A stretch of 64,000 bases of DNA from Flavobacteriales bacterium (GTDB taxonomy: Bacteria > Bacteroidota > Bacteroidia > CAIKAF01). Below the pieces are notes generated by a model. It saw only the letters and a list, made by a program, of their open reading frames with translations, was not told the origin of the DNA and searched no databases. Positions 26,493-35,090 of the stretch are shown piece by piece (position 1 is the first letter of the stretch; each line of letters opens with the position of its first letter). The position numbers and the translations under genes are program-made. The stretch spans positions 6,499-70,498 of the forward strand of contig JAKRSD010000031.1 of the NCBI GenBank assembly GCA_022402535.1, written 5' to 3'.

Positions 26493-27530
26493 TTGAAAAT
26501 AAATAAAGAAACAAAGATTGGAATCGTTCTGGTATTAGCTATTGCCGGTGCGGTTTGGGGGTTTAATGTACTGAAAGGCAGTAATCTGTTCAGCCGTTCC
26601 AGAACTTTTTATGCCAAATATCAAAACGTAAGTGGTCTAACGGTTTCCAGTCCGGTCAAAGTAAATGGATTTAAAATCGGACAGGTAACCGATGTGCGCT
26701 TTTTACCGGGTTCTACTACCGGCGAACTACTGGTACAGTTCAAAATAGACAATAAAGACTTTAACTTTCCCAAAGATTCCAAAGCCCGTATTGTCAGTTC
26801 GGGTCTTTTGGGTGGAAATGAAATCGTAATCGTTCCCGGTAAATCAAGCATGTATGCAGAAAAAGGCGATACCCTTCGTTCTGAACTGGAGGCCGGTTTA
26901 CAGCAACAGGTAAATGAAATGATTGCTCCGCTTAAAATTAAAGTGGAAAACCTGATTGGTTCCGTAGATACCGTAGTTACCGCGTTTAAAGCCGTTTTTG
27001 ATGATGAAGGAATGGGGAATATCAGCTCTGGACTTACCAGTCTGCGCAAATCTATTCAAGGGATTGAATTAATCATAAGCCAGGTAAACACTTTGCTTTC
27101 CAACGAAAGACCTAAAATCTCACATATCTTTACCAATGTAGATTCTATTTCGGGCACGATTCAGAAAAGCAATAAAGACATCACCAACATCATTAAAAAC
27201 TTCAGTGCCGTATCAGATTCACTTAAAAATGCAAGAATATCTTCTACCGTGAATTCGCTTAACCGGGTAATGGGTGAAGTAGATACCATGCTTACCCGCG
27301 TGAACCGGGGCGAAGGCACCATTGGCGAACTGTTAACCAATAAAGCATTATACAATAAATTGGACTCGGTGGTTATTAAACTGAATGTATTGGTTCAGGA
27401 TATCACCGATCATCCGGATGATTATATCACGGTAAACCTGATTAAAGTGGGAACCAGCCGCGAAAGGAAAGAGCGGCAGGAAGAAAAAGAACGCAAAAAA
27501 CAGGAAAAACTCAACCGGAAGTCGCCCTGA
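26493..27530 (+). CDS. MlaD-family (MCE domain) lipid-transport protein
   Basis: 345 residues from a TTG start (MKINKETKIGIVLVLAIAGAVWGF, one N-terminal membrane anchor). The MCE domain lies at about residues 35-115 (YQNVSGLTVSSPVKVNGFKIG, shown by key residues G42, V48, G53 and G57). A long helical region and a charged Lys/Glu tail follow. It probably shuttles phospholipid between membranes as part of an ABC-type system; ATPase and permease genes are not in the window. It sits 27 nt after the amidase. Confidence 0.85.
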   Translation: MKINKETKIGIVLVLAIAGAVWGFNVLKGSNLFSRSRTFYAKYQNVSGLTVSSPVKVNGFKIGQVTDVRFLPGSTTGELLVQFKIDNKDFNFPKDSKARIVSSGLLGGNEIVIVPGKSSMYAEKGDTLRSELEAGLQQQVNEMIAPLKIKVENLIGSVDTVVTAFKAVFDDEGMGNISSGLTSLRKSIQGIELIISQVNTLLSNERPKISHIFTNVDSISGTIQKSNKDITNIIKNFSAVSDSLKNARISSTVNSLNRVMGEVDTMLTRVNRGEGTIGELLTNKALYNKLDSVVIKLNVLVQDITDHPDDYITVNLIKVGTSRERKERQEEKERKKQEKLNRKSP

Positions 27531-27557
27531 TTGTTTCACACGTATTGATTTTACACT

Positions 27558-28889
27558 ATGCACATTGTATCCATAGCCGCATTTTCATTGATATTCCTTG
27601 GAGGAATAGGATTTTTTGGGTTTAAGGTATCCAAAATCGCCAGAAACATTAAACTGGGTCGTCCCGAAGATCGTTCAGGAAATTTTGCCGAACGTTTTAA
27701 AATCATGATGTTGGTGGCATTCGGACAGTCCAAAATGGTGGTTCGTCCCGTTGCCGGGATTTTGCACCTGTTTATATACCTTGCTTTTTTACTTACCCAG
27801 ATTGAACTTCTGGAGATAATTATTGACGGTTTCACCGGTAATCACCGTTTGGTGTGGGGCGCATTGGAGGGCACAGCGTTGGCCGGTCTGTACACGTTTA
27901 CCATCAACGCCATTGAATTTTTATCTCTGTTAGCACTCATCGCCACGGTTGTGTTTCTTTTCAGAAGAAACATCGTGCGCATAGCCCGTTTTCAAAAACC
28001 CGAAATGAAAGGGTGGCCCTCGAAAGACGCCAACATTATTTTATTCGGAGAAATTTTTCTGGTTACCAATATCTTCTTGATGAACAGTGGTGACCAGGCT
28101 TTACAGGCCTTGGGTGTTTATCATCAAACAGGCGAATTTGTTCTTTCCGGTATTTTGGCTTCCAAGCTATCGGGCGTTTCTCAGGAAACATTAATTATCA
28201 TAGAGCGCATTGGCTGGTGGGGGCATTTAATCGGTATTGTAGGATTTATGGTGTACCTGCCTTTCAGTAAGCATTTCCATATCTTTTTGGCTTTTCCCAA
28301 TGTGTTTTTTTCCAAATTGGAGCCCAAAGGGCGCTTCACTAATTTGGAAAGTGTAACCAAAGAAGTAAAACTGATGATGGACCCTTCTGCAGACCCATAT
28401 GCGGCTCCTGCTGAAGATGCGGCACCCGTAAGTTTCGGAGCTAAAGACGTTTTCGATTTGTCGTGGAAACAACTTATGGATGCCTATTCTTGCACCGAGT
28501 GTGGAAGATGTACTTCTGAATGTCCGGCAAATAATACCGGGAAATTACTTTCTCCCCGCGCCATTATGATGAAGACCCGCGACAGAATTGAAGAAGTAGG
28601 AGCAGGGATTGATAAAAATGGGAAAGATTACCGCGACGAAAAAACATTACTTCACAACTACATTTCTCCCGAAGAATTGTGGGCCTGTACCACCTGTAAT
28701 GCTTGTGTGCAGGCTTGTCCGGTAAATATTGATCCGCTTTCCATCATTATCGATTTGCGACGCAGCCTGGTTATGGAAGAATCGGCCGCTCCGGGTTCGT
28801 TAAATACCATGTTTACCAACGTAGAAAATAACAGTGCCCCTTGGCAGTTTTCGCCTGCGGACAGATTGAACTGGGCAACTGAAGAATAA
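27558..28889 (+). CDS. Membrane (Fe-S) oxidoreductase subunit, HdrE/NarI-like plus two 4Fe-4S motifs
   Basis: 443 residues. The N-terminal half has about six membrane helices with histidines in the NarI/HdrE pattern (WGHLIG, KHFHIF), which may bind heme. The C-terminal half is a ferredoxin-type domain with two cluster motifs: CTECGRCTSECP and CTTCNACVQACP. The next gene encodes the CCG-domain partner. Together they resemble a membrane heterodisulfide-reductase-like (HdrDE) complex exchanging electrons with the quinone pool; the physiological substrate is unknown. Confidence 0.87.
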   Translation: MHIVSIAAFSLIFLGGIGFFGFKVSKIARNIKLGRPEDRSGNFAERFKIMMLVAFGQSKMVVRPVAGILHLFIYLAFLLTQIELLEIIIDGFTGNHRLVWGALEGTALAGLYTFTINAIEFLSLLALIATVVFLFRRNIVRIARFQKPEMKGWPSKDANIILFGEIFLVTNIFLMNSGDQALQALGVYHQTGEFVLSGILASKLSGVSQETLIIIERIGWWGHLIGIVGFMVYLPFSKHFHIFLAFPNVFFSKLEPKGRFTNLESVTKEVKLMMDPSADPYAAPAEDAAPVSFGAKDVFDLSWKQLMDAYSCTECGRCTSECPANNTGKLLSPRAIMMKTRDRIEEVGAGIDKNGKDYRDEKTLLHNYISPEELWACTTCNACVQACPVNIDPLSIIIDLRRSLVMEESAAPGSLNTMFTNVENNSAPWQFSPADRLNWATEE

Positions 28890-28915
28890 CACAATTAACT
28901 AAGAATTTCAGCAAC

Positions 28916-29710
28916 ATGAGCGATAATCTGATAAAGGTTCCTACAATGGCCGAAATGATGGCCGCCGGCGAAACGCCCGATATTCTTTTTTGGGTGGGTT
29001 GTGCAGGCAGCTTTGATGATAAAGCAAAACGGGTAACTAAGGCATTTGTAAAAATATTAAATAAAGCAGGCGTAAAATTTGCCGTTTTGGGTACCGAAGA
29101 AGGTTGTACGGGAGATCCGGCAAAACGGGCAGGAAATGAATTCCTGTTTCAGATGCAGGCCATGCAGAATATTCAGGTGATGAATGCTTATGATGTGAAA
29201 AAAATCGTGGCATCATGTCCGCATTGTTTAAATACGCTGAAAAATGAATACCCTGAATTGGGTGGTCATTATGAAGTATTACACCATACTGAACTCATAC
29301 AGTCATTACTGAACGAAGGAAAAATCACGATTCCTAACGGAACATTCCAAGGGAAACGAATCACGTATCATGATCCCTGTTACTTAGGACGTGCAAACGG
29401 AATCTACGAAGCACCCAGAGAATTGCTAGCCAAGTTGGACGCTGCTTTGGCTGAAATGCCCAGAAACAAAGAAAGAGGTTTTTGTTGTGGAGCCGGCGGA
29501 GCGCAGATGTTCAAAGAAGCAGAACCTGGCGAACGCGAAGTGAACGTGGCCCGTTCCGAAGAAGCATTAGGCGTTAATCCGGATGTGATTGCCGTGGGCT
29601 GCCCGTTTTGTAAAACGATGATGGCCGACGGCGTGAAACATTTTGAAAAAGAAGAAACGGTAACCGTAATGGATGTTGCCGAAATGATTGCAAATGCGGC
29701 AGATTTATGA
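28916..29710 (+). CDS. CCG-domain (Fe-S) protein, HdrB/HdrD-like
   Basis: 264 residues. It carries the two cysteine-rich CCG motifs of heterodisulfide-reductase B/D, GlpC and LutA-type proteins: SCPHCLN with YHDPCYLGR, then GFCCGAGG and GCPFC near the C-terminus. These bind an unusual 4Fe-4S cluster or carry out thiol chemistry. It lies 26 nt after the membrane Fe-S subunit and overlaps the next gene by 4 nt (ATGA). Confidence 0.88.
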   Translation: MSDNLIKVPTMAEMMAAGETPDILFWVGCAGSFDDKAKRVTKAFVKILNKAGVKFAVLGTEEGCTGDPAKRAGNEFLFQMQAMQNIQVMNAYDVKKIVASCPHCLNTLKNEYPELGGHYEVLHHTELIQSLLNEGKITIPNGTFQGKRITYHDPCYLGRANGIYEAPRELLAKLDAALAEMPRNKERGFCCGAGGAQMFKEAEPGEREVNVARSEEALGVNPDVIAVGCPFCKTMMADGVKHFEKEETVTVMDVAEMIANAADL

Positions 29711-30222
29711 TTTCTGATTCAGCGCTATTTGTTTCTGCGGATATTGAAAAATTCAAATTACCCGATCATTCGAGAGTATGGGTGTTTCAGGCTGACCGAT
29801 TGTTGACACCCGAAGAGTCGGCTATGCTGGAAACGGAAGGAAATCGCTTTGCAGCCGCTTGGCAGGCTCACGGAAAAGAATTGGCGGCGCAATTTGTGGT
29901 ACTTGATAATCTGTTTGCCGTAATGGCGATTGACGAGCAGCAAGAGTCCGCATCGGGATGCTCCATTGATAAATTCATGCGCTTTATTCTGCAGGCTGAG
30001 CAAAACTTATCATGCAGCCTGACCAACAGAATGTGTTTTGCCTTTCTAAGCAATGTGGGCATAGTAGTTTGTAAGCGTCATGAAATGCAACATTGCATCG
30101 CTCAAAATAGCTTAAATCCCCAAACCTTGGTTTTTGATAATCTGGTTCCCAATTTGGGTGAGCTGAAGCGAAACCGTTTAAAACCGGCTTCAGAGACGTG
30201 GCTGGCAGCTGCGTTTAATTAA
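29707..30222 (+). CDS. Conserved Bacteroidota protein (often misnamed ABC transporter ATPase)
   Basis: 171 residues. Small soluble protein with RVWVFQADR, W..HGKELAA and the conserved SGCSIDKF motif. Proteins of this pattern are common in Bacteroidota and, as I recall, are sometimes labelled ABC transporter ATPase, but there is no Walker A (GxxGxGK) or ABC signature here. The coupling to the Fe-S gene (4-nt overlap) suggests a role with that redox complex; function unknown. Confidence 0.75.
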   Translation: MISDSALFVSADIEKFKLPDHSRVWVFQADRLLTPEESAMLETEGNRFAAAWQAHGKELAAQFVVLDNLFAVMAIDEQQESASGCSIDKFMRFILQAEQNLSCSLTNRMCFAFLSNVGIVVCKRHEMQHCIAQNSLNPQTLVFDNLVPNLGELKRNRLKPASETWLAAAFN

Positions 30223-30289
30223 TCTTACCCCACTCTTTTAACGGAATTATTCAATTTTAAAATGATTGTTAATTCAACTCATTTCTCAT

Positions 30290-30305
30290 CATAACGCCCG
30301 TTATG
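30290..30305. promoter_or_regulatory. Perfect palindrome upstream of the outer-membrane barrel gene
   Basis: CATAACG-CC-CGTTATG, 7-bp arms with a 2-nt spacer, 99 nt before ATG 30404. It may be an operator. No full -7 box was found nearby, and nothing else stands out in 30223-30403. Confidence 0.35.
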
Positions 30306-30403
30306 GTCAAAGGTTTTGCATAATCCGGTATTGAAAAGTTTTGTTTCAGAAGGGTTTACACAACCGGTGTTATTAAGAATTTTGTAAAAGAAATCGTGTG
30401 TTT

Positions 30404-30991
30404 ATGAAAAAGTTAAGTGTTGCAACTGTGTTTATAATTGTACTGTCAGGTTTATCTGCTCAGGCACAGATCATCAATTTGGGTGTACACGGCGGACTCA
30501 ACTATCCCGACATGAAACTCAATAATTCCACATTATCTTCTTATAAGAATTATGGTGGGTTGGTGATTGGCGGTTGGGCACGCATAGGCGGCATGTTTTA
30601 TGTACAACCCGAAGTGAACTACACATGGACTAAAGCCGGAATAACGGGCAGTGGGGGTGCACAATCTCCCGTAAATCTGCATCACATGCAGTTGGCTCTT
30701 TCTCCGGCGGTAAGACCCTTACGCAAAAAAGCCATAAACTTCAGGTTGGGAGGTACCGCTTCTTATTCCTTTTTGATGGTAGTGAACTCCAATTCAATCG
30801 GCATCAACCGCGATGATTTCAGAACGGGTGCATTTCATGCCGGTCCTTTTGTAGGATTTGATTTTTGGCGATTTACTCTCGATGGCAGATACCTGTTTGG
30901 AATCGGAAATCAATCCGCCAATTCTGGCGAAAAATGGCGGAATAACTTAGTTCAGGCGACCCTGGGTTTTCGGATTTTGGGTCAAAAATAA
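30404..30991 (+). CDS. Outer-membrane beta-barrel (porin-family) protein
   Basis: 195 residues from ATG 30404 (MKKLSVATVFIIVLSGLSAQAQ, signal peptide). The rest has the alternating pattern and opening GVHGGLNYPDMKL typical of the small 8-stranded Bacteroidota barrel family (outer membrane protein beta-barrel domain), ending in GFRILGQK. Role unknown. It is convergent with the lipoprotein gene at 30999 (7 bp). Confidence 0.82.
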   Translation: MKKLSVATVFIIVLSGLSAQAQIINLGVHGGLNYPDMKLNNSTLSSYKNYGGLVIGGWARIGGMFYVQPEVNYTWTKAGITGSGGAQSPVNLHHMQLALSPAVRPLRKKAINFRLGGTASYSFLMVVNSNSIGINRDDFRTGAFHAGPFVGFDFWRFTLDGRYLFGIGNQSANSGEKWRNNLVQATLGFRILGQK

Positions 30992-30998
30992 CCTGAGT

Positions 30999-32534
30999 TT
31001 AATTTCCGGTTTTTAATGAGTGGAATTCCCGACTGAAAGAAATGTTACCCGGAATGATGTTGGCTTCAAATTCAAGCTGCTTTCGTTCTTTCCCCGAAAT
31101 AATGGGCTTACCGGGGATTATCCGTGACATTTTTATTGTAAAATCAGCAAAGAGCAACAGTTTACTTTCTTCTTTAGATTTAGAAACACTGAACCAGTAA
31201 CCTTCTGCTTTTTTTTCAATAAGCTGCATTTCCTGTGTATTATCCTGTTTGGTGGTTCGTGTGGTTTCGTAAATGCCGAAACTGCCGTTAGAACAAAGTC
31301 TGAATATCGTTTCGGTATGACTTTTCATAACGGGAACGGAATCTTTATCCGCCTTGTTTTTATGGAATACCTCTATAAGCGGTCGGGTGAATTCGGTGTA
31401 CGATTCCGCATATTTCTGACGGCTGTCTATAATCTGTTCAAGCGGTGAATTTCGGGCAGAATCTAATCGCTGTTTCTGAAAAAAGTCTAACGAGTCGGAA
31501 TAAATGCTGAATTTTCGGGAACCATCAAAAAATAACAATTCTGCCAGGGTGGGGTCTTCGTCATTTAACGTTTCAAGAATTACAAATTCAAAATTTTTGC
31601 CTTTCAGGGTGTTTTTAAGTTCAATGTATATGCCCTTTCCGGGTGTGATTTTAATAGCATATTCAGGCAGCGGACGCTTTCTGAGCCGGAAGCCGATTTT
31701 CTTTAGATTAATACCTGTTGAATACGGAAAATAGATTCCTTGTATAATCTGATCTTCATCAAAAGAAAATAACAACGTTTTATCTTTAATATCGGAAGGG
31801 CCTTTCCATCCAAAACCGCTATTACCATCAAAGAGCATTCTGGGATTATTGATGTAATAAGGATCCCGGGTTCCGTAAAAATTCATTTTTGCCTGTTTGA
31901 CGGGTACAGAACGCAAAGGAATTTTATTGTTTTTTTCATCATAAAAGTCTACCTCAGAAACGGCTATGGATTTACTGGTGTACACTGATTCATAATGTTG
32001 GTTTTCCATCAGAACGGTACGGTCAGAATCCTGTGCCAGAGGCAAATCTACACGGTTAATGCCTTGTGTTTCCCCCATTTCAATGCGTAGTGTGTTTACC
32101 TTTTTTTGAATAAAAATGGTATTTCCTGCCGGAAAATTTCCAAGTAATTCACCTTCGGTGTAAATAAGCAGATTTTTCACATCACCATAGCGCAGGTCTT
32201 TGGTAATGTGCACATAAATGGATCCGATATAGAGGGAGTCAAAATCAAATTCAATAAATTCACCGGTTATCAGTCCGGGTATGGTTTGCCAGTATGTATC
32301 AAATTTACCGTCAATAACATTTACCTCTCCTCCAAAATTTTCAGGAAAACGAAAAGAAGAAGAACGTGTGGCAATCGGATAAATAAATGTATCCTTTTCA
32401 AATGTGGGAATGGTATCAAATATAAATCCCTCCAGTTCATCCGCATCATCCGCTGAGTTTCCGCACCCCCAAAAATAGGGTGTCGTCAGCAGTGATAAAA
32501 AGAAAAGCACAATCAGGCTTTTATGTAATTGCAT
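30999..32534 (-). CDS. Lipoprotein with tandem discoidin/NADase-type glycan-binding-like domains
   Basis: 511 residues. Signal peptide with lipobox-like YFWGC (Cys about residue 24). Two beta-sandwich regions, about 50-165 (FRFPENFGG..VNVIDGKFDTYWQT) and about 225-345 (PRMLFDGNSGFGWKG), follow the discoidin pattern of DG..TxW motifs. The C-terminal part (about 390-511) is an unrecognised beta-rich module. A cell-surface, glycan-binding role is inferred. The gene is divergent from, and overlaps the extended frame of, the VanY-like gene. Confidence 0.7.
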   Translation of the reverse strand: MQLHKSLIVLFFLSLLTTPYFWGCGNSADDADELEGFIFDTIPTFEKDTFIYPIATRSSSFRFPENFGGEVNVIDGKFDTYWQTIPGLITGEFIEFDFDSLYIGSIYVHITKDLRYGDVKNLLIYTEGELLGNFPAGNTIFIQKKVNTLRIEMGETQGINRVDLPLAQDSDRTVLMENQHYESVYTSKSIAVSEVDFYDEKNNKIPLRSVPVKQAKMNFYGTRDPYYINNPRMLFDGNSGFGWKGPSDIKDKTLLFSFDEDQIIQGIYFPYSTGINLKKIGFRLRKRPLPEYAIKITPGKGIYIELKNTLKGKNFEFVILETLNDEDPTLAELLFFDGSRKFSIYSDSLDFFQKQRLDSARNSPLEQIIDSRQKYAESYTEFTRPLIEVFHKNKADKDSVPVMKSHTETIFRLCSNGSFGIYETTRTTKQDNTQEMQLIEKKAEGYWFSVSKSKEESKLLLFADFTIKMSRIIPGKPIISGKERKQLEFEANIIPGNISFSREFHSLKTGN

Positions 32535-32585
32535 GAATATTGGTATATATTTATGCGCAAAAGTACATCAACGCAACGGTTTTAT

Positions 32586-33425
32586 ATGAATATGCTCCCA
32601 TTACATTCTGTGTTCGCATTTATATTCTTCCCATTTTTTTCTTGCAATACAGAGGTTAATCAATCTACAACACAAATCAATTCTTCCGAAAAGCAGATAG
32701 AACAGGTGTTTGAAAAAACTCTTCAGGACTCACTCCCTGTGCGGGATATTTCAAAATTATTTAATTCCAAGGCCTATTTAACCGGGAAAATTAAATACGC
32801 CGATTACCCCGATTTTGTGAAAATTGATAAATCACACACCACCAAAACGGATGAATACATCCGTGCCGATGTGTATGAAGCATTTCAGAAAATGCGTGAA
32901 GAAGCCTTAAAATCAGGAATTACGCTTACCATCGTTTCGGGCGCCAGAAATTTTGAACGCCAGAAAGGAATCTGGGAAGCCAAGTGGAACGGTGAACGAA
33001 AAGTAGAAGGAAAAAACCTGGACTTGGAAGTTAAAGATCCCAACGAAAGAGCCCGATTGATTCTGTTATACAGTTCCATGCCGGGTACATCGCGCCATCA
33101 CTGGGGTACAGATATCGATATTAATAGTTTGGAGGATGCTTATTTTTTAACAGGAAAAGGAAAAACAGAGTATGCATGGCTTCGTGAAAATGCATCCCGT
33201 TTTGGGTTTTGCCAGGTGTATTCACCCAAAGGAACCGAAAGACCTTATGGATACGAAGAAGAAAAATGGCATTGGAGTTATATGCCAGTAGCATCTGTTC
33301 TTTTGCAGAATTATGCCGAAAATGTGACTGAAAATGACATTTCCGGATTTACGGGAGCAACCACGGCGGTAGATTTAAAAGTAATTGAACGTTATGTAAA
33401 AGGAATTAACCCTTTATGCAAATAG
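32586..33425 (+). CDS. VanY-type D-alanyl-D-alanine carboxypeptidase, lipoprotein
   Basis: 279 residues from ATG 32586, giving a signal peptide that ends FPFFSC (lipid-modified Cys about residue 18); upstream in-frame ATGs at 32529 and 32553 are less likely. The VanY domain (about 105-235) shows SGARNFERQ, the zinc ligands SRHHWGTDID (H-x6-D) and the second histidine motif EKWHW. It trims peptidoglycan stem peptides in the periplasm. Its stop abuts that of recX with no gap. Confidence 0.87.
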   Translation: MNMLPLHSVFAFIFFPFFSCNTEVNQSTTQINSSEKQIEQVFEKTLQDSLPVRDISKLFNSKAYLTGKIKYADYPDFVKIDKSHTTKTDEYIRADVYEAFQKMREEALKSGITLTIVSGARNFERQKGIWEAKWNGERKVEGKNLDLEVKDPNERARLILLYSSMPGTSRHHWGTDIDINSLEDAYFLTGKGKTEYAWLRENASRFGFCQVYSPKGTERPYGYEEEKWHWSYMPVASVLLQNYAENVTENDISGFTGATTAVDLKVIERYVKGINPLCK

Positions 33426-33923
33426 TTATTCAACATCCGAAGGACGTGCAATAATTTGGTCGGCAATTTTATACACCAAAGCTGATTCAAATCCTTTTTG
33501 AAGCAGATAGTTGATTATCCGCATTTTTTTATCAAATCCTTCATATTTTTTACGTAATTCCGCTTCCTTTTTGGATGCTAATTTTTCCAAGGTTTTCAGG
33601 TATTCTTCTTCCGGTATTTCCCATAGGGCTTCCTTAATCTGGTTATGCGGAATCTGCATACTTTTCAGAAAGGTACCTATTTTAATTTTTCCCCATTTAT
33701 TGGTGTTGAATTTGCTTTTGGCATAAATACGGGCAAAGCGTTCATCATTGATAAACTGCTCTTCTTCCAGCGCATTCATGATTTTTGAGGTTAATGAATA
33801 GGGAATGCCCCACGATTTGATTTTTTTTTCGACTTCAAAACGGCTCCTTTCTCTATATAAACAAAACCTTCGGGCTTTTTCCAAAAGCGATTCAAATCCG
33901 GGTTCTGCTTGTTTTTTTGCCAT
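33426..33923 (-). CDS. recX: Regulatory protein RecX
   Basis: 165 residues with the three-helix repeats of RecX (RFCLYRERSRFEVEKKI, then INDERFARIYAKSKF, then KMRIINYLLQKGFESALV; only key segments given). It modulates RecA filaments. The ATG follows directly after the T run of the upstream gene's terminator. A TAATTTTA box (33946-33953 region, 7 of 8) just before that hairpin could supply its promoter. Confidence 0.88.
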   Translation of the reverse strand: MAKKQAEPGFESLLEKARRFCLYRERSRFEVEKKIKSWGIPYSLTSKIMNALEEEQFINDERFARIYAKSKFNTNKWGKIKIGTFLKSMQIPHNQIKEALWEIPEEEYLKTLEKLASKKEAELRKKYEGFDKKMRIINYLLQKGFESALVYKIADQIIARPSDVE

Positions 33924-33945
33924 AAAAAAAGGGGCCTGAGCCCCT
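33924..33945 (-). terminator. Intrinsic terminator between the DUF4412 gene and recX
   Basis: On the minus strand: AGGGGC-TCAG-GCCCCT followed by seven T, 4 nt after the stop of the 33950 gene. The T run touches the recX ATG. Confidence 0.85.
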
Positions 33946-33949
33946 AAAA

Positions 33950-34636
33950 TTACATTTTTCCCAATTTCGACTCATCAAAGTCTTCCATCTTATACTTTTT
34001 TGGAATTTCAAAAAGAGATGCATCGGGTTTCTTTTGTTCAATTTTTTCTAAGGTCATTTCTGTATTAATGGTCATTCCGCCCATTTGAGACATGGTAATG
34101 TATTGGTCCACCTTTACCGGAAAACCTTCAATTTCTTTCAGAAACATGTTTGAAGAAGAGCCTACGGTCTGCGGTTTAGCCACATCAATATCTTTTGTTG
34201 CCCATAAATATTGGTACAATTCTCCTTTAGCATCTTCTTTAGATGGAAATTTTACGAGGTATTTCGTGCATTTATATCCTTTCACGGTTTCTTCTCCTTC
34301 GCGGGTAATTACCGGCTTAAATTCAGCCGAAGTTTTTGTATCCTCTTTCCCCATTTTATACACCGTTTTTTTCTTATGCAGAACCATATAGGTGGAACCA
34401 TCTTTTTTGGTAACAATATCTCCGATTCTGCCTGCCATCATACCGCCGTTATTGCGAATCATGGATTCTCCGTTCAGAAAGAACAAATCCATGGAATTGG
34501 GCATCATGGCGGCAAATAAAGCGGCATTTTCACCCTTCACTTCCATTTTAAAAGTAATCTGTCCTTCAAAGTTTTGTGCCTGTAAAGTGGTTGTGGCGAT
34601 GAGGCCCGTTATAAAGCAAATAATCAGTTTTTTCAC
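33950..34636 (-). CDS. DUF4412 secreted protein
   Basis: 228 residues with a signal peptide (KKLIICFITGLIATTTLQAQ). The body follows the DUF4412 pattern (FEGQITFKMEV, Met-rich middle, YKCTKYLVKFP, WATKDIDV). Function unknown; probably periplasmic. The gene is divergent from the Cys-rich peptide gene at 34727, with a direct repeat in the intergenic region. Confidence 0.8.
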   Translation of the reverse strand: MKKLIICFITGLIATTTLQAQNFEGQITFKMEVKGENAALFAAMMPNSMDLFFLNGESMIRNNGGMMAGRIGDIVTKKDGSTYMVLHKKKTVYKMGKEDTKTSAEFKPVITREGEETVKGYKCTKYLVKFPSKEDAKGELYQYLWATKDIDVAKPQTVGSSSNMFLKEIEGFPVKVDQYITMSQMGGMTINTEMTLEKIEQKKPDASLFEIPKKYKMEDFDESKLGKM

Positions 34637-34663
34637 GATAACATATTTTTAACCCCGCAAATA

Positions 34664-34683
34664 TGCGAAATCCTTGCGAAATC
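34664..34683. repeat. Direct repeat in the 34637-34726 divergent intergenic region
   Basis: TGCGAAATC occurs at 34664-34672 and 34675-34683, a period of 11 bp (one helical turn). An overlapping CGCA-AATA-TGCG palindrome is at 34656-34667. Possible regulator site for one or both flanking genes. Confidence 0.4.
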
Positions 34684-34726
34684 GGTTTTTAATTCAGACT
34701 TTTGGCTTTATAAATAACAAATAAAT

Positions 34727-35014
34727 ATGAAAAAAGTACTTTTAGTTATAGGGTTAGGTTTAGGCGGATTTGCATTAACATCTGCACAGACTGCAACAAG
34801 CACAAGCACTAAAGAAGCTGCACCTAAAGCATGTTGTTCAAAAGGTTCTGCTGAAGCCAAAGCCTGTTGCTCTAAAACGTCTGCCCATTCAGGTCACGGT
34901 TCAGGTCAGTGTCAAGGTAAAACAACCACATCAGACGCTTCTGATGCAAAAGGAGCGACTCCGGCAGCTGCCCAGGATCGTAAAAACGCAAAGGCTACAA
35001 AGTCTTCTAAATAA
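34727..35014 (+). CDS. Small secreted Cys/His-rich protein, possible metal binder
   Basis: 95 residues. Signal peptide MKKVLLVIGLGLGGFALTSAQ. The mature 74 residues are low-complexity Ala/Ser/Thr/Lys with two ACCSK repeats (ACCSKG and ACCSKT) and HSGHGSGQC. CC and H-x2-H spacing suggests soft-metal binding in the periplasm, but no family is recognised. A terminator follows, and a FecA-like receptor gene lies downstream. Confidence 0.75.
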   Translation: MKKVLLVIGLGLGGFALTSAQTATSTSTKEAAPKACCSKGSAEAKACCSKTSAHSGHGSGQCQGKTTTSDASDAKGATPAAAQDRKNAKATKSSK

Positions 35015-35035
35015 ATTACATTTTAGTTTTTTATA

Positions 35036-35065
35036 AATGCCTCATTTTTTGGGGCATTTTTTTTT
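35036..35065 (+). terminator. Intrinsic terminator after the Cys-rich peptide gene
   Basis: ATGCCTC / GGGGCAT stem (one G-U pair) followed by nine T. Confidence 0.8.
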
Positions 35066-35090
35066 GCCTTTTTTTCACCTGATTGGGGTA

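Noticed and set aside
29707-30222. ABC transporter ATPase
   Set aside because: No Walker A, Walker B or signature motif is present in the translation.
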